Origin: Trebonia sp963777905
Lineage (GTDB): Bacteria > Actinomycetota > Actinomycetes > Streptosporangiales > Streptosporangiaceae
DNA length: 64,000 nt
Reading direction: 5' to 3'
NCBI GenBank assembly: GCA_963777905.1
Contig: CAVZSM010000007.1
Coordinates: 1 to 64,000, forward strand
Within the stretch, counting starts at the first letter, position 1. Every line of letters begins with the position of its first letter. Shown in pieces: positions 33,919-42,791 of the stretch. Position numbers and translations under genes: made by a program. The notes beneath the pieces were generated by a model that was not told the origin of the DNA, made no database searches, and worked only from the letters and a program-made list of their open reading frames with translations.

Positions 33919-35607
33919 ATGGCTACTGAAACTGGGTCTACGGGGGCTCCCGCAAGCCAGCCGGCGGATGTCGGTCTGCGGCGGGAGATGGGACTGATCG
34001 GGGCAACCTGGGCGTCCGAGACCTCCATCATCGGCTCGGGCTGGCTGTTCGGCGCGCTGTTCGCCGCGCAAGCGGCGGGGACCGCGGCCTTGCTGGGATG
34101 GGTTATCGCCGGAGTCATCGTCGTCATCCTCGCGCTGGTCCATGCCGAATTGGGCGGGATGTACCCGGTGTCCGGCGGGACCGCGAGGTTCCCGCACTTC
34201 GCGTTCGGCAGCATCGCCGGCATCTCGTTCGGCTTCTTCTCCTGGCTGCAGGCGGTCACGGTAGCGCCGATCGAGTGTTTCGCCGTGATGCAGTACGGGT
34301 CCTACTACTGGCACGGCCTCTACAACGCCACCTCGGGTAACGTCACCGGGCTGGGCTTCGTGATGACGATCGTGCTGATGGCGATCTTCACCTCGATCAA
34401 CTTCCTGGCCATCGGCCTGTTCTCCAAGGTCAACTCCGGCATCACGTGGTGGAAGGTCGCCATCCCGGTCCTCACCATCATCGTGCTGCTGTTCAAGTTC
34501 CACCCCAGTAACTTCGGGGCGGGCGGCGGCTTCATGCCCTTCGGCATCAAGGCCCTGTTCGCCGCCATCCCCTCGGCCGGGATCGTGTTCGCCTATCTCG
34601 GCTTCGAGCAGGCCGACCAGCTGGCCGGCGAGATCAAGGACCCGCAGAAGAACCTGCCACGGGCGATCCTCATAGCTGTCACCATCGGCATCATCATCTA
34701 CGTCATGCTGCAGGTTGTGTTCATCGGAGCCATCCCGCACAGCCTGATCTCGGGTCCTCTGGGCTGGGCGGGCATACCCAAGACCAACGAAATAGCCGTC
34801 GGGCCGTTCGCTGGCCTGGCGGGCGTCGTCGGGCTCGGCTGGCTCGCGATCCTCCTGCGGCTCGACGCGTTCATCTCCCCGTTCGGCACCGGCCTGATCT
34901 ACCAGACTTCGACCTCGCGCGTCGGGTACGGCCTGGGCCGCAACCGCTACTACCCGCAGCTCTTCACCAGAGTGGACAGCCGGGGCGTGCCCTGGTTCAG
35001 CCTGATCATCGCGTTCCTGTTCGGCCTGCTGTTCCTGCTGCCCTTCCCGAGCTGGCACTCCCTGGTCGGCCTGGTCACCTCCGCGAGCGTGCTGATGTAC
35101 GCCGGAGCGCCGCTGTCGCTGGCGGCGTTCCGCGGGCAGGTCCCTGAGGCGCCCCGGCCCTACCGGATGCCCGGCGCCACCGTGATGGCGCCACTCGCGT
35201 TCATCCTCGCCAACATGCTCATCTACTGGTCGGGCTTCGAGGTGCTCTGGAAGCTCGCCATCGCTATCGTTATCGGGTACGTGCTGATCGGCATCTTCAT
35301 GTACTTCGACCCGCAGCGGCCGCCGCTGGACTGGAGGTCCGCGCAGTGGCTGCCGGTGTACCTGATCGGCATGGGCATCATCTCCTGGCAGGGCCAGTTC
35401 AGCGGCCAGTCCAGCACGACGCCGCTGGCGCCGACGAACACCGGCAACCTCCCGTTCTGGTGGGACATGCTGGTGGTAGCGGCCTTCAGCCTGGCCATCT
35501 TCTTCTGGGCACAGGCCACCAGGCTGAAGCGTGCGGACATGCTCGACCTGGTCGCGAGGCAGAGTGCGCAGCCAGTGGATGACCTGCCCGAGATGCCAAG
35601 GCACTAG
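33919..35607 (+). CDS. APC-superfamily amino acid/polyamine permease
   Basis: A 562-residue membrane protein with at least twelve hydrophobic helices. The first helix carries GATWASETSIIGSGWLFGAL (the Gly-rich unwound substrate-binding break of APC carriers), and EQADQLAGEIKDPQKNLPRAI is the conserved helix 6-loop region. It probably imports an amino acid or related cation-coupled substrate. GAGAAAAGAG precedes the ATG. A strong stem-loop follows its stop. Confidence 0.9.
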   Translation: MATETGSTGAPASQPADVGLRREMGLIGATWASETSIIGSGWLFGALFAAQAAGTAALLGWVIAGVIVVILALVHAELGGMYPVSGGTARFPHFAFGSIAGISFGFFSWLQAVTVAPIECFAVMQYGSYYWHGLYNATSGNVTGLGFVMTIVLMAIFTSINFLAIGLFSKVNSGITWWKVAIPVLTIIVLLFKFHPSNFGAGGGFMPFGIKALFAAIPSAGIVFAYLGFEQADQLAGEIKDPQKNLPRAILIAVTIGIIIYVMLQVVFIGAIPHSLISGPLGWAGIPKTNEIAVGPFAGLAGVVGLGWLAILLRLDAFISPFGTGLIYQTSTSRVGYGLGRNRYYPQLFTRVDSRGVPWFSLIIAFLFGLLFLLPFPSWHSLVGLVTSASVLMYAGAPLSLAAFRGQVPEAPRPYRMPGATVMAPLAFILANMLIYWSGFEVLWKLAIAIVIGYVLIGIFMYFDPQRPPLDWRSAQWLPVYLIGMGIISWQGQFSGQSSTTPLAPTNTGNLPFWWDMLVVAAFSLAIFFWAQATRLKRADMLDLVARQSAQPVDDLPEMPRH

Positions 35608-35640
35608 GTCCGGCTCGTCATCCCGTTACAGCGACAAACC

Positions 35641-35677
35641 GTCGGCCCCGCACCCTCCCGGAGGATGCGGGGCCGAC
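35641..35677. terminator. Bidirectional stem-loop terminator
   Basis: GTCGGCCCCGCA and TGCGGGGCCGAC form a 12-bp perfect stem, with an inner CCTCC/GGAGG pairing. It lies between the convergent permease and sodX genes. Confidence 0.75.
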
Positions 35678-35681
35678 GCGG

Positions 35682-36032
35682 TCACCGCGGGCCCGTTCTG
35701 GATAAAGAGCGGCGCAGCGGCCAGTAGCGGACCAGCACCCGGCCGACGATCTTCTCCTCGGGCACCGGGCCGAAGCGGCCGCTGTCCACCGCGCCCGCCG
35801 CCGGATTGTCCGACTGCAGCCACCAGCCGCCCTCCACGCGCCTGGCCGCGCGCTTCACCAGCAGGAAGCCCGGGCGGGACGGATGCCAGGCGAGCACCAC
35901 CTGACCAGGGCGGATACGCCGGGTGCGGCGGGCGAGCAGCCAGTCACCCGGACGCAGCGCGGGCAGCATGGACTGCTCGGCGACCTCGACGCGGAGCAAC
36001 GGCCAGCCGTGCACGTTTAGCTTCCATCCCAC
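35682..36032 (-). CDS. sodX: Nickel-type superoxide dismutase maturation protease
   Basis: A 116-residue signal-peptidase-like S26 protein. The nucleophile is Ser in EQSMLPALRPGDWLLAR, and the general-base Lys is in FLLVKRAARR. SodX-type proteases remove the N-terminal extension of Ni-SOD so that the new N-terminus, His1, can bind nickel; the divergent sodN gene 53 bases away fits. No membrane helix is seen. The start is uncertain: GTG 36014 has a better GGAAG upstream than GTG 36032. Confidence 0.85.
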   Translation of the reverse strand: MGWKLNVHGWPLLRVEVAEQSMLPALRPGDWLLARRTRRIRPGQVVLAWHPSRPGFLLVKRAARRVEGGWWLQSDNPAAGAVDSGRFGPVPEEKIVGRVLVRYWPLRRSLSRTGPR

Positions 36033-36085
36033 GGAGTAGTGTCGGAAGTGAAACCTTACTGATCTGGTACGGAGAAAGGGAATCG

Positions 36086-36493
36086 ATGAGGCTGCTCACC
36101 CGGCTGTTCGCGCCGAAGTCCGTCGCTCATGCCCACTGCGACCTGCCCTGCGGCGTCTACGACCCCGCGCAGGCCCGAATCGAGGCGGAGTCTCTCAAGG
36201 CTATTGACGAGAAGTATGCCCAGAACTCGGACCCCGAGTTCAGGACCCGCTGCCTGATCATCAAGGAGCAGCGTTCCGAACTCGTCAAGCACCACCTATG
36301 GGTGCTGTGGACGGACTACTTCAAGCCGCCGCACTTCGAGAAGTACCCGCAGCTGCACCAGCTCTTCAATGAGGCCACCAAGCTGGCCGGCGCCGCGGGC
36401 ACGAAGGGCAGCACCAACGTCGCCACGGCGGACGAGCTGCTGGCCAAGATCGAGGAGATCTCCAAGATCTTCTGGGAGACCAAGCAGGCCTGA
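36086..36493 (+). CDS. sodN: Nickel superoxide dismutase
   Basis: A 135-residue Ni-SOD precursor. The nickel hook HCDLPCGVYDP begins at residue 17, after the leader MRLLTRLFAPKSVAHA that the protease removes. Mature His1, Cys2 and Cys6 bind nickel, and the remaining helices form the four-helix bundle of the hexamer. It disproportionates superoxide in the cytosol. In streptomycetes sodN is repressed without nickel through Nur; I could not pick out a convincing Nur box in the short 53-base divergent region. GGAGAAAGG precedes the ATG, and two hairpins follow the stop. Confidence 0.96.
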   Translation: MRLLTRLFAPKSVAHAHCDLPCGVYDPAQARIEAESLKAIDEKYAQNSDPEFRTRCLIIKEQRSELVKHHLWVLWTDYFKPPHFEKYPQLHQLFNEATKLAGAAGTKGSTNVATADELLAKIEEISKIFWETKQA

Positions 36494-36494
36494 C

Positions 36495-36557
36495 GCCGAC
36501 GGCCGTCGGCCACATCGACGTGGCAGCGTCGTCCCCGATGTCCGGGGAGGCGCTGCC
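36495..36557 (+). terminator. Double hairpin after sodN
   Basis: GCCGAC-GGCC-GTCGGC (36495-36510) is followed by GGCAGCG...CGCTGCC (36522-36557), which has an inner TCCCCG/CGGGGA stem. No T-run, as usual in high-GC genomes. Confidence 0.6.
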
Positions 36558-36649
36558 GCGTCGCGTTTATGCCATGGAGCGGATGACGGTAAGTTGCTGT
36601 CAGGGGCCGGCGATCATCGCCGGCCGGGTGAGATGACCGACGGAGAAAC

Positions 36650-37081
36650 GTGACAGAAGACACCGCCGCTACCACGGCCGTGCCGGCCGGCCGCGAGACG
36701 GCCGACTACGTGCACGTCAGGATGCCAGCGGAGAGCGCGTACCTGTCCGTGCTGCGCACCGCCACCGCCGGGCTGGCGGCACGGCTCGACTTCACTCTCG
36801 ACGAGATCGAGGACCTGCGCATCGCGATCGACGAGGCCTGCGCGATGCTGCTCGCGCAGGCGATCCCCGGCACCGACCTGGAGTGCGGCTTCGAGCTCGG
36901 CGCCGACCAGGTGACGATCACGGTGTCGGTGACCGCGGCCCAGCCCAAGATGCCCGCCAGGGACACGTTCGCGTGGACGGTGCTGTCCGCCCTCGCCGGA
37001 ACCGTGGACTCCCGGCTCGGGCCCGGTGACCGGGTGTCGATCGTGCTTGTCAAGCGCCGCGGCGGAGCGGGGTCAGGGTGA
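36650..37081 (+). CDS. RsbW-like anti-sigma factor (serine kinase)
   Basis: A 143-residue GHKL ATPase-fold protein: VRMPAESAYLSVLRTATAGLAARLDFTLDEIEDLRIAIDEACAMLL holds the N-box of RsbW kinases. A typical Gly-rich G1/G2 box is hard to see and the second half is short, so kinase activity is uncertain. RsbW proteins sequester a SigB/SigF-type sigma factor and are released by an anti-anti-sigma factor; no RsbV gene is present here. GGAG precedes GTG 36650, and its stop overlaps the sigma gene (GTGA). Confidence 0.85.
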   Translation: MTEDTAATTAVPAGRETADYVHVRMPAESAYLSVLRTATAGLAARLDFTLDEIEDLRIAIDEACAMLLAQAIPGTDLECGFELGADQVTITVSVTAAQPKMPARDTFAWTVLSALAGTVDSRLGPGDRVSIVLVKRRGGAGSG

Positions 37082-37920
37082 GCAGCGAGTACGAGGTCTT
37101 CGAGGTCGCGGTGAGCCCGGTGAGTGAAGAGCCGCCGCCGCCGCCGCGGAGCGATCATTCCGCGCCCGACCGGACACGGGCCCGCGAGCTGTTCGAACGG
37201 CTCGCGACGCTGCCGCATGACGACCCGGAGCGCGCGCGGATCAGGGCCACCCTGGTCGAGCTGCACCTGCCGCTCGTGGAGTACCTGGCGCGCCGGTTCC
37301 GCAACCGGGGCGAGTGGCTTGACGATCTCACCCAGGTCGCGACCATCGGGCTGATCAAGTCCATCGACAGGTTCGACCTCGAGCGCGGCGTGGAGTTCTC
37401 CACCTACGCCACGCCCACCATCGTCGGCGAGATCAAACGGCACTTCAGGGACAAGGGCTGGGCCGTCCGGGTGCCGCGGCGGCTGCAGGAGCTCAAGCTG
37501 TCGCTCACCAAGGCGATCGGCGAGCTGGCGCAGCGCGAAGGCCGCGCGCCCACCGTCAGTGAGCTCGCCGCGCACCTGCAGATGTCGGAAGAAGAGGTGC
37601 TCGAGGGCCTGGAGTCGGCCAACGCGTACTCCACCGTCTCGCTGGACGCGCCGGACTCCGGCGACGAGGACGCGCCCGCGGTCGCCGACTCGCTCGGCAT
37701 GGTCGACGAGGCCCTGGAGGGCGTGGAGTACCGGGAATCGCTGAAGCCGCTGCTCGAGCGGCTGCCGCCGCGGGAGAAGAAGATCCTGCTCCTGCGGTTC
37801 TTCGGCAACATGACCCAGTTGCAGATCGCCGCGGAGCTCGGCATCTCCCAGATGCACGTGTCCCGGCTGCTGGCCAGGACGCTCACTCAGCTCAGGGACG
37901 GGCTCACGATCGACGATTAG
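37078..37920 (+). CDS. sigF: SigB/SigF-family RNA polymerase sigma factor
   Basis: A 280-residue sigma-70 group 3 factor. Region 2 contains EWLDDLTQVATIGLIKSIDRFDLERGVEFSTYATPTIVGEIKRHFRD, region 3 PRRLQELKLSLTKAIGELAQREGRAPTVSELA, and region 4 the helix-turn-helix MTQLQIAAELGISQMHVSRLLARTL. Proteins of this branch control general stress and developmental genes and are held in check by RsbW, encoded by the overlapping upstream gene. It converges with a membrane-protein gene, overlapping by 17 bases. Confidence 0.92.
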   Translation: MSSEYEVFEVAVSPVSEEPPPPPRSDHSAPDRTRARELFERLATLPHDDPERARIRATLVELHLPLVEYLARRFRNRGEWLDDLTQVATIGLIKSIDRFDLERGVEFSTYATPTIVGEIKRHFRDKGWAVRVPRRLQELKLSLTKAIGELAQREGRAPTVSELAAHLQMSEEEVLEGLESANAYSTVSLDAPDSGDEDAPAVADSLGMVDEALEGVEYRESLKPLLERLPPREKKILLLRFFGNMTQLQIAAELGISQMHVSRLLARTLTQLRDGLTIDD

Positions 37921-38365
37921 CGGGGGGCCTGGGCTTGCTGGAGACAGGGGCCTCCTCGCCCGGCGCGGGCCGGCTGAGGGCGCGCAGGCTGCGCGGCGCC
38001 AGCAGCCCGGCGAGCCCGGCCAGCGCGAGCAGCAGGGCGGGCACTCCCCAGTCGAACCGGTGGGCCTGCAGCAGGTACACGGCGATCACGCCGGTAAGCA
38101 CCTGGGTCATCACCGCCGGCGTGCGGCTCCACGGCCTGACGCGGACGAGCCCGGCCGCGATCAAGACCAGCCCGGCGGCCACGATGAACGCCAGCAGGGT
38201 CAGCCCGATCCCGCTGGACGACTGAGACGAGCGCCCGGCGGCGGTGTCGACGGCGGTGAGCACGCCGGCCACGGCCAGGGCCGCCGCCTCCGCGGCCTGC
38301 ACCCCCGCCGCCAGCAGGAGCGTGCCGGGTACGCCTTCGCGGCTTTCGCCATAACGCATACCCAT
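37904..38365 (-). CDS. Small four-helix membrane protein, unknown function
   Basis: A 153-residue protein with four hydrophobic segments (GTLLLAAGVQAAEAAALAVAG, IGLTLLAFIVAAGLVLIAAGL, AVMTQVLTGVIAVYLLQ, VPALLLALAGLAGLLA) and a basic, Pro-rich tail. No family motif recognised, though such proteins are frequent beside actinobacterial lipid-kinase genes. ATG 38365 was taken as start; GAGAGG lies 11 bases upstream. An ATG two codons later (38359) is also possible. Confidence 0.7.
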   Translation of the reverse strand: MGMRYGESREGVPGTLLLAAGVQAAEAAALAVAGVLTAVDTAAGRSSQSSSGIGLTLLAFIVAAGLVLIAAGLVRVRPWSRTPAVMTQVLTGVIAVYLLQAHRFDWGVPALLLALAGLAGLLAPRSLRALSRPAPGEEAPVSSKPRPPANRRS

Positions 38366-38391
38366 AAGTCTCGCATCCTCTCCGGCACCGT

Positions 38392-38397
38392 TACCCT
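38392..38397 (+). promoter_or_regulatory. -10 hexamer TACCCT for leaderless lipid-kinase mRNA
   Basis: TACCCT is exactly seven bases upstream of GTG 38405. Confidence 0.45.
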
Positions 38398-38404
38398 GAG
38401 CATC

Positions 38405-39367
38405 GTGCGCGCGCTGCTGATCATCAACCCTCACGCGACCTCCATGTCCGGGCGCGAGGCCGGGCTGGTGGTCCGCGCACTCGGCTCCCGGCTCGAACTG
38501 GAGACCGCGCAGACACGCTATCGCGGCCACGCCCGTGAACTGGCCGCCGCCTCTGCGGAGGCCGGATTCGACCTCGTGGTGACCTTCGGCGGTGACGGGA
38601 CGGTCAACGAGGTCGTCAACGGGCTGATGCGCTGCCAGGTCCCCGCGGCGGACCCGGCCGCGGCCGCGGCCGGGGAGGCGGCGCCGGGACGGCGGCCGGC
38701 GATCGCGGCGGTGCCCGGCGGCGGCGCCAACGTGTTCGCGCGCACGCTCGGGCTGCCGACCGACCCGGCCGAGGCGGTGCAGCGGATCCTGGCCGCGGCG
38801 GACTCGGGGACCTGGCGCACCATCGGGCTCGGGCTCGCCGGGGACCGTTATTTCACGTTCAGCGCCGGCCTCGGCGTCGACGCCGAGGTCGTCGCGGACG
38901 TCGACCGGCGGCGCGCCAAGGGCAGGCGGGCGTCGACGATGCTGTACCTGCGAATGGGGCTGCGCCGGTACTACGGGACCGACCGGCGCCACCCGGCCCT
39001 CACCCTGACCACCCCTGGCCAGCCGCCGCTGACCGGGCTGTTCATGGGCGTGGTCACCAACAGCTCACCGTGGACGTACCTCGGCAGTCATCCGGTCCGG
39101 CCGGCGCACGCCGACTTCAGCTCAGGCCTCGACCTGTTCGCGCTGCGCCGGATGCGCACCCTGTCGACGCTGGCGGCGCTTCGCCACATGATGCACACGC
39201 CCAGCGAGCTGCCGTCGGTCCGTGATGTGGTCAGCGCGGCGGCGCTGGCCGAACTGGCACTCGAGGCGGACCGCCCGATCGCATTTCACATTGACGGCGA
39301 GTACCAGGGGAAAACTGAGGGCGTTTCCTTCCGCTTTGTCCCCGAAGCACTGTGTGTCGTCGCGTGA
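38405..39367 (+). CDS. Diacylglycerol/lipid kinase family protein
   Basis: A 320-residue DagK-type kinase: RALLIINPHATS, the ATP-binding GGDGTVNEVVNGL and VPGGGANVFARTLGLP, then ..DRPIAFHIDGEYQGK at the C-terminus (a family hallmark, DGE). Members phosphorylate diacylglycerol or related lipids at the membrane surface for phospholipid turnover. GTG 38405 is selected because of the -10 hexamer seven bases upstream and no Shine-Dalgarno. It is divergent from the small membrane-protein gene, 39 bases away. Confidence 0.9.
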   Translation: MRALLIINPHATSMSGREAGLVVRALGSRLELETAQTRYRGHARELAAASAEAGFDLVVTFGGDGTVNEVVNGLMRCQVPAADPAAAAAGEAAPGRRPAIAAVPGGGANVFARTLGLPTDPAEAVQRILAAADSGTWRTIGLGLAGDRYFTFSAGLGVDAEVVADVDRRRAKGRRASTMLYLRMGLRRYYGTDRRHPALTLTTPGQPPLTGLFMGVVTNSSPWTYLGSHPVRPAHADFSSGLDLFALRRMRTLSTLAALRHMMHTPSELPSVRDVVSAAALAELALEADRPIAFHIDGEYQGKTEGVSFRFVPEALCVVA

Positions 39368-39707
39368 CCCGGGGCACTTTGGTGTGATCGATCTGACACC
39401 AAATTCGTAATACTCGTTCGCCGCGCCCCCTTGCGTTGGCTCTGCCCTGTTGAGAGGCTAGATCTCGTGCCTGGGGAGTGGCGTCCCGCCGGGGTATTGA
39501 GCGTGGCCGACACGGGTGCGTCACCCTTCGGAGCGTGTCCGGGCTCACCCTGATGCCCGGGCGCAATCAACTCGGCACTAGCAAAGATCGGGAATAAGGA
39601 ACTGTTCCCGACATATCGCATAGCTCGTGAAAAGCTTCACAAGCACTGAGTGGCGTGTGGCGGCCAGCATCGATGACCAGCCGCGACGCCGAGAAGGAGT
39701 GAGCACC
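39368..39707. other. 340-bp leader of whiB1 with a CRP-type site
   Basis: No gene is visible. It carries the CRP-type site at 39626-39641 about 67 bases before the whiB1 ATG. The rest is of unremarkable composition. Confidence 0.5.
39626..39641. promoter_or_regulatory. CRP-type site CGTGA-N6-TCACA (site 2)
   Basis: CGTGAAAAGCTTCACA lies upstream of whiB1. In Mycobacterium tuberculosis whiB1 is a direct CRP (Rv3676) target, so this site is the best supported of the three. Confidence 0.6.
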
Positions 39708-39962
39708 ATGGACTGGCGTCACGTCGCCGCCTGTCGTGAGGTAGATCCTGAGCTGTTCTTCCCGATCGGGAACAGCGGGCCTGCGCTCCTCCAGATTGAA
39801 GAAGCCAAACAGGTCTGCCGGCGCTGCACGGTGCTCGAGGATTGCCTCCGCTGGGCCATCGACAGCGGCCAGGACGCCGGGGTGTGGGGCGGCATGAGCG
39901 AGGACGAGCGGCGGGCGGTCAAGCGCCGCACGGTCCGGCTGCGCGCGCGGGCCCACGTCTGA
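39708..39962 (+). CDS. whiB1: WhiB1/WblE, essential-type NO-sensing regulator
   Basis: An 84-residue Wbl protein, the same length as mycobacterial WhiB1, with cluster cysteines C9, C37, C40 and C46 at identical positions, MDWRH start, DPELFFPIGNSGPAL, the GVWGGMSEDERRAVKRR turn and a basic tail. WhiB1 binds a 4Fe-4S cluster that reacts with NO and interacts with the primary sigma factor. GAGAAGGAG precedes the ATG. The PdtaS-type kinase gene follows on the opposite strand, the same neighbourhood as Rv3219/Rv3220c. Confidence 0.94.
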   Translation: MDWRHVAACREVDPELFFPIGNSGPALLQIEEAKQVCRRCTVLEDCLRWAIDSGQDAGVWGGMSEDERRAVKRRTVRLRARAHV

Positions 39963-39987
39963 GGCGTCTTTCGCCCCGTGTTCGCCG

Positions 39988-41496
39988 TCAGCGCGGGCCC
40001 GGTTCGTAGCGGACGGGCAGGTCGACGACCGCCACGGTACCTCCACCGGGCCGGGGAGCGATGCTCAGCCGCCCGCCAAGCTCGGCCACGACAAGCGTTC
40101 GTACGATCTGAAGTCCCAGGCTCGAGGTGTTCTCCAGGTCGAAGCCCGGCGGGATCCCCGCGCCGCTGTCGCTCACGGTTACCGTTAGCTGCTCTGGCGC
40201 CCGCGCGGCCAGCACCTCGATGATCCCGTCCGCGCAGGCGCGCGGCCCCAGCGCTCCGAACCCATGCTGGAGCGCGTTCTGCAGCAGTTCGGTGAGCACC
40301 ATCGCGAGCGGCGTGGCCACCGACGCGGGCAGCATCCCGAACTGGCCGGTGATCTTCGGCGTCACCCGCGTCTCTGGCGACGAAACCTCCCCGGCCATCA
40401 TGGCGACCCGGTCCGCGATGTCGTCGAAGTCCACGATCTCTTCCGGCGCGTGCGACAGGGTCTCGTGCACGATCGCGATGGAACCGACCCGGCGGACCGC
40501 CTCCTCGAGCGCGGCCCGCGCCTCGGGCGCCTGCAGCCGCCTGGCCTGCAGCCGCAGCAGCGCCGCCACCGTCTGCAGGTTGTTCTTCACCCGGTGATGG
40601 ATCTCCCGGATGGTGGCTTCCTTGGTGAGCAGCTCGCGCTCCCTGCGGCGCAGCTCCGTGACGTCCCTGACCAGGACCAGCGCACCGGTCCGCTTGCCCG
40701 CCACCACCAGCGGGATAGAGCGCAGCTGGACGACCGCGCCGTTGCCGTCGATCTCCGTCTCCTTGGGCGCCCGGCCCCTCGCGACAAGCATCAGCGACTC
40801 GTCGACCGGCTCACCCGCGGCACCGAGCTGCGCGGTCGCGGCGCCGAGGTCCGCCCCGATGAGGTCCGCGGCGAGTCCTAGCCGACGGTACGCCGACTGG
40901 GCGTTCGGGCTAGCGTAGGTGACCCGGCCCGCGCTGTCGAGCCGTAGCAGGCCGTCGCCCACCCGCGGCGAGCGGACCAGGGTCGTGTCATGCCCGGGAT
41001 ACGGGAACGTGCCCTCCGCCACCATCCGCGCCAGGTCGTCGGCGCCCTGCAGGTAGGTGAGCTCGAGACGGCTGGGTGTGCGCGCGGAGTTCAGGTTCGT
41101 CGACCGCTCGATGACGGCGATCACGTCGCCGTCCCTGGTCACCGGGATGGCTTCGGCGCGCACCGGCACGCCGCTCGTCCAGTCCGGGTCGCTCTCCCGC
41201 CAGATGCGCCGCTCAGTGCGCGCCGTGTCCAGCAGCGGCCGCCGCCCCTGGCCGATCTGGGTCCCCACCACGTCGTCGGGGAACGAGGTGGGCCCGGTCG
41301 TCGGCCGCATCTGCGCGACCGCCACCCAGCCGGAGCCCGCCGCGCCCGCGGGCACCCGCATCGGCACCCACAGGATCAGGTCGGCGAAGGACAGGTCGGC
41401 GAGCAGCTGCCAGTCGGACACCAGCGAGTGCAGCCACTCCACGTCGGCGGCCGAGAGGGTGGTGTAGTTCCTGGCGAGGTCGGTAAGCGTGGGCAC
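39988..41496 (-). CDS. pdtaS: PdtaS-type sensor histidine kinase
   Basis: A 502-residue soluble kinase. A GAF-like N-terminal domain (about 10-150) is followed by a PAS domain (about 180-280, ending VLVRDVTELRRRERELL). The HisKA_2 phosphoacceptor IREIHHRVKNNLQTVAALLRLQARR has its His just after residue 300, and the HATPase comes last, with LTELLQNALQHG and DSGAGIPPGFD. It phosphorylates a PdtaR-type antiterminator (ANTAR) regulator, not found here. GTG 41496 was chosen; the hexamer CAAAAT is six bases upstream and no clear ribosome-binding site is present. Confidence 0.9.
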   Translation of the reverse strand: MPTLTDLARNYTTLSAADVEWLHSLVSDWQLLADLSFADLILWVPMRVPAGAAGSGWVAVAQMRPTTGPTSFPDDVVGTQIGQGRRPLLDTARTERRIWRESDPDWTSGVPVRAEAIPVTRDGDVIAVIERSTNLNSARTPSRLELTYLQGADDLARMVAEGTFPYPGHDTTLVRSPRVGDGLLRLDSAGRVTYASPNAQSAYRRLGLAADLIGADLGAATAQLGAAGEPVDESLMLVARGRAPKETEIDGNGAVVQLRSIPLVVAGKRTGALVLVRDVTELRRRERELLTKEATIREIHHRVKNNLQTVAALLRLQARRLQAPEARAALEEAVRRVGSIAIVHETLSHAPEEIVDFDDIADRVAMMAGEVSSPETRVTPKITGQFGMLPASVATPLAMVLTELLQNALQHGFGALGPRACADGIIEVLAARAPEQLTVTVSDSGAGIPPGFDLENTSSLGLQIVRTLVVAELGGRLSIAPRPGGGTVAVVDLPVRYEPGPR

Positions 41497-41564
41497 TTTT
41501 CCATTTTGACACGCGCCGGCCAGGTGAATTTCCTCATCAGAGCATGACCTGGCATTATGCGCCC

Positions 41565-42791
41565 ATGCAGGGCTCCGCTCACCCCACGTTCGATCCGCTC
41601 GCCGGGCTGCGCACGGCCGCGGCCGCGCGCGAGGCCGCTGGCCTGCGGCGATACCTCGTGCCGCGCGCCGCCGGCGAGGCCACACTGGACCTGGCGTCCA
41701 ACGACTACCTCGGGCTGTCCGGCGACGCCAGGCTCGCCGAGGCGGCGGCCGTGGCGGCGCGCGTCTGGGGGACAGGGGCCACCGGGTCCCGGCTGGTGAC
41801 CGGCACCACGGCGCTGCACGCCGAGCTCGAAGCGGAGCTGGCCGGGTTCACCGGCGCGGCGGCGGCGCTCGTGTTCTCCTCCGGCTACCTGGCCAACCTC
41901 GCCGTCGTGACCGCGCTGACCGGCGCGCTGAGCGGCGACGGCGTGCTCATCGTGTCCGACGAGCGGAATCACGCCTCGCTCGTCGACGCGTGCCGGCTCG
42001 CGCGCCGCCCCGGCGTGCGCGTCCTGGTGACCTCGCACGGCGACGTCGCGGCGGTCGCCACCGCACTCGCGGCCCGCGAGGAGCGGGCCGCGATCGTCGT
42101 CACCGACGCGGTGTTCTCGGTGTCCGGCGACCTCGCGCCGGTCGCCGCGCTGCACACGGCCGCCCGCAGGCACGGGGCGCTGCTCGTGGTCGACGAGGCG
42201 CACTCGTTCGGCGTGCTCGGCGAGGGCGGCCGCGGCGCGTGCCACGACGCGGGAATCGCGGCGGCACCTGACCTAGTCCGCACCGTGACGCTGTCGAAAT
42301 CGCTGGCCGGCCAGGGCGGCGCCGTGCTCGCCGCGGCCGACGTGACGCAGACGCTGGTGGACACCGGGCGCGGCTTCATCTTCGACACCGGCCTGGCGCC
42401 GCCATCCGCGGGCGCCGCCCTCGCCGCGCTGCGGGTGCTGCGGGCCGAGCCGGGGCTGCCCTGCCGGGCGCGGCAGGCAGCCGCCCGGCTGGCCGCCGCG
42501 GCCGCGGAGCTCGGCCTGACGGTCACCGCGCCGGCCGCCGCCGTCACGGCGGTTGTGCTCGGCGATCCGCGAGACGCGCTGGCCGCGCAGCGCGGCTGCG
42601 CCGAGTGCGGCGTCCGGGTCGGCTGCTTCCGGCCGCCGTCGGTTCCGGCAGGCGAGGCGTGCCTGCGCCTGACCGGGCGCGCCACGCTGACGGAAAAGGA
42701 CATCAGCGTAGCGTCGCGCGCACTGGCCGTTGCGCGAGATCGCTGCCATCATTGCCGGAATACCGCACAAGCGGGAAGGAACACCCCATGA
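41565..42791 (+). CDS. bioF: 8-amino-7-oxononanoate synthase
   Basis: A 408-residue PLP-dependent acyl-CoA transferase: LDLASNDYLGLSGD, GTGATGSRLVTGTTALHAELEAELAGFTGA, SDERNHASLVDACRLAR, VVDEAHSFGVLGEGGRG and TLSKSLAGQGGAVL, with the Lys binding PLP. It condenses pimeloyl-ACP/CoA with alanine, the first step of biotin ring assembly. The C-terminal RCHHCRNTAQ extension is unusual, with clustered Cys and His. ATG 41565 (CATTAT six bases upstream) is preferred; ATG 41544 is possible. The stop overlaps the gntR start (ATGA). Confidence 0.9.
   Translation: MQGSAHPTFDPLAGLRTAAAAREAAGLRRYLVPRAAGEATLDLASNDYLGLSGDARLAEAAAVAARVWGTGATGSRLVTGTTALHAELEAELAGFTGAAAALVFSSGYLANLAVVTALTGALSGDGVLIVSDERNHASLVDACRLARRPGVRVLVTSHGDVAAVATALAAREERAAIVVTDAVFSVSGDLAPVAALHTAARRHGALLVVDEAHSFGVLGEGGRGACHDAGIAAAPDLVRTVTLSKSLAGQGGAVLAAADVTQTLVDTGRGFIFDTGLAPPSAGAALAALRVLRAEPGLPCRARQAAARLAAAAAELGLTVTAPAAAVTAVVLGDPRDALAAQRGCAECGVRVGCFRPPSVPAGEACLRLTGRATLTEKDISVASRALAVARDRCHHCRNTAQAGRNTP

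Noticed and set aside
36033..36085. Nur box between sodX and sodN
   Set aside because: Control by nickel is expected from streptomycetes, but no clear dyad can be seen in this 53-base stretch.
36566..36594. SigB/SigF-type promoter (GTTT ... GGTAA) before the rsbW-like gene
   Set aside because: The spacer is 19 bases, too long for the usual 14-16, and the downstream GGG is missing, so I do not call it.
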